From positions 1 to 14,991 of the forward strand of contig CANKBT010000032.1 in the NCBI GenBank assembly GCA_947479995.1: a stretch of DNA of 14,991 nucleotides. Direction: 5' to 3'. Positions 13,999-14,991 of this stretch are shown piece after piece. The notes under the pieces were generated by a model. It did no database searches. It worked only from the letters and a program-made list of their open reading frames with translations, and had not been told where the DNA came from. The stretch's first letter is position 1; every line of letters begins with the position of its first letter. The position numbers and the translations under genes are program-made. The stretch is from Frankiaceae bacterium (GTDB taxonomy: Bacteria; Actinomycetota; Actinomycetes; Mycobacteriales; SCTD01).

Positions 13999-14724
13999 TC
14001 AGGGCGTGCGCTGGGGCTGCAGCTCGACCTCGACCGGGCACCCGCGGGCGGGGAACCCGACGACGAAGCGCACGGCCGCGGCGACGTCCTCGGGCTGCAG
14101 CAGCTGGTCCGGCCGCTCCTGCCCGGCCGGCGAGCGCAGCCCCGCGCCGGCCGCGACGAGGCCGGGCGAGACGAGGCTGACCTTCACCCCGCGGTCGCGC
14201 ACGTCGAGCCACAGGCCGCCGGCCAGCCCGGCGAGGCCGTGCTTCGCGGCGACGTGCGTGGCGTTGTCGGCGTAGGCGCGGCGCGCGGCGCCGGAGCCGA
14301 CGAGCACGAGCGCGCTGGGGGCGGCGGCGAGCAGGTCGGGGAGCACCAGCCGGGCGAAGCGGGCGGCGGCCAGCAGCCCGACCTCGAGCACCGCGTCCCA
14401 CGCGGCGCCGTCGACCGCGTCGGCCGGACCCCACGCGAAGGAGCCGGCCGCCCACACGGCGACGTCGACGGGCGCGCCGTCGCGCGCGCGGGCGAGCGCC
14501 GCCTCGACCTGCCCGGCGTCGGTGACGTCGACGCGGTCGACCCGCCCGCCGCCGCACGCGGCGCGCGCCGCCTCCAGCCGGCCGGCGTCACGGCCCCACA
14601 GCACCGGCTCGTGGCCGAGCGCGGCGAGCTCGACCGCGACGGCCGCGCCGATCGCGCTGCTCGCTCCGACGACCACCGCACGCCCGGGCACGCACTCAGA
14701 CTGCCCGGCCCCGCACTCAGGCAC
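13999..14724 (-). CDS. SDR-family protein with altered active site
   Basis: 241 aa from the GTG at 14724, which has AGGAGGGG 5 bases upstream. A GTG at 14691 (230 aa) gives a more usual SDR N-terminus but has no good ribosome binding site. Rossmann fold with the cofactor loop GASSAIG (20-26), VLWGRDAGRLEAA and DVTDAGQ, as in classical NAD(P)-dependent short-chain dehydrogenases. The catalytic tetrad is broken. S144 (LVGSGAARR) and K161 are present, but the Tyr position is His157 (ATHVAAK, codon CAC, exactly 13 residues after the Ser as in functional SDRs). The Asn position reads Gly116 (LEVGLL), and the usual NNAG is WAAG. So it may be a binding or regulatory pseudoenzyme, or use different chemistry. 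It does not look like HldD, which has a longer extended-SDR architecture. It is convergent with the sugar-transfer genes, so a link to them is uncertain. Confidence 0.82.
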   Translation of the reverse strand: MPECGAGQSECVPGRAVVVGASSAIGAAVAVELAALGHEPVLWGRDAGRLEAARAACGGGRVDRVDVTDAGQVEAALARARDGAPVDVAVWAAGSFAWGPADAVDGAAWDAVLEVGLLAAARFARLVLPDLLAAAPSALVLVGSGAARRAYADNATHVAAKHGLAGLAGGLWLDVRDRGVKVSLVSPGLVAAGAGLRSPAGQERPDQLLQPEDVAAAVRFVVGFPARGCPVEVELQPQRTP

Positions 14725-14752
14725 GCGCGCCCCTCCTGAGGGGTGCACTCAG
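14692..14752. promoter_or_regulatory. Three GCACTCAG direct repeats upstream of or around the SDR start (candidate operator)
   Basis: Exact GCACTCAG at 14692-14699, 14713-14720 and 14745-14752, spaced 21 and 32 bp, close to two and three DNA turns, so all would face the same side of the helix. They lie in the divergent region between the SDR gene and the gene starting at 14824. If the SDR starts at 14724, two copies fall inside its first codons; if at 14691, all are upstream. Confidence 0.45.
14730..14743 (-). promoter_or_regulatory. SDR ribosome binding site inside a small inverted repeat
   Basis: On the minus strand CCCCTCAGGAGGGG is a self-complementary 14-mer (CCCCTC/GAGGGG arms around AG) that contains the AGGAGGGG ribosome binding site for the start at 14724. 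Folding would hide that site. Confidence 0.45.
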
Positions 14753-14812
14753 CGCGGTCGCCCGAGGCGGGAGGGGGTGCCTCAGGGCGAGCGTGGTCGT
14801 CACCTGAGAGAG

Positions 14813-14817
14813 GGAGG
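14813..14817 (+). promoter_or_regulatory. Ribosome binding site of the last gene
   Basis: GGAGG, six bases before the ATG at 14824. Confidence 0.75.
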
Positions 14818-14823
14818 CCACCG

Positions 14824-14991
14824 ATGGTCACCATGGCGCACGAGGTCGAGATCGCCTACCGCCGGGAGGTGCTGCTGCGCACGATGCGCGCGGTCGGCCC
14901 CGGCCGCAAGGAGCGGCGCCGCCGCGCCGCGCAGCGCGCGGCCGAGCTGGCCCAGCTGTTCCCCCGCACCGCGGCGGCCACCGCCCCGGCC
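14824..14991 (+). CDS. Small basic protein of unknown function (partial, C-terminus off window)
   Basis: 56 codons are visible from the ATG at 14824 to the window end, with no stop. A GGAGG site 6 bases upstream supports this start; a second ATG at 14833 is possible. It begins MVTMAHEVEIAYRREVLLRT, continues with a run of basic residues (GRKERRRRAAQRAAELAQLF) predicted to be helical, and then becomes Ala/Thr/Pro-rich. There is no signal peptide. The Arg-rich amphipathic helix could bind nucleic acid, but I recognise no family. Confidence 0.65.
   Translation, partial: MVTMAHEVEIAYRREVLLRTMRAVGPGRKERRRRAAQRAAELAQLFPRTAAATAPA

Noticed and set aside
13999..14724. SDR as HldD (ADP-heptose epimerase) completing the heptose pathway
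   Set aside because: It is about 240 aa with a classical SDR layout and a broken active site, while HldD is an extended SDR of about 310 aa with an intact YxxxK.

Overview
The window is about 15 kb of very GC-rich DNA with densely packed genes. It has many GTG starts and 4-base GTGA stop/start overlaps, and codon third positions are almost all G or C. This, with the family content, fits a high-GC actinobacterium (Actinomycetota). I cannot name a genus. No rRNA, tRNA, CRISPR array, insertion sequence or phage gene was seen.

Left block (1-4325, minus strand): a phosphate-uptake operon read right to left. It consists of a small protein with two YegP-like (DUF1508-like) repeats, then pstC, pstA and a pstS cut by the window edge. 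The first three genes are joined by GTGA overlaps and pstS follows pstA by 3 bases. A 22-bp-spaced direct repeat with GTTCACC/GTTGACC cores, upstream of the first gene, is a plausible PhoP (PHO-box) site. pstB is not in the window.

Middle block (4326-8105): a small membrane protein and a small secreted protein, both on the minus strand. The secreted protein has a signal peptide, a Gly-rich middle and a two-Cys C-terminal module. It is followed by a strong hairpin terminator and preceded by an inverted-repeat leader that touches its ribosome binding site. Next come a plus-strand CoA-transferase of the 4-hydroxybutyrate/acetyl-CoA hydrolase family and a convergent minus-strand c-di-GMP phosphodiesterase with EAL and DICT domains.

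Right block (8106-14991): a sugar-transfer locus. An HldE-type bifunctional heptose-7-phosphate kinase/heptose-1-phosphate adenylyltransferase overlaps a GT2 glycosyltransferase. A GT9 heptosyltransferase-like gene lies on the opposite strand and overlaps the GT2 gene tail to tail. Then come a GT4-like glycosyltransferase and a second GT9 enzyme, joined by a GTGA overlap inside a 9-bp repeat of GTG codons. Together these suggest synthesis and transfer of ADP-heptose or a similar sugar onto a surface glycan in an organism not expected to make LPS. GmhA, GmhB and HldD are not in the window. A convergent SDR-family protein follows in which the catalytic Tyr is His and the usual Asn is Gly. The window ends in the first 56 codons of a small basic protein. 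The SDR/small-gene intergenic region carries three GCACTCAG repeats.

The most interesting points are the heptose-type glycan locus with no visible LPS context, the degenerate SDR active site, the YegP-like protein built into the pst operon, and the secreted two-Cys protein with its structured leader.
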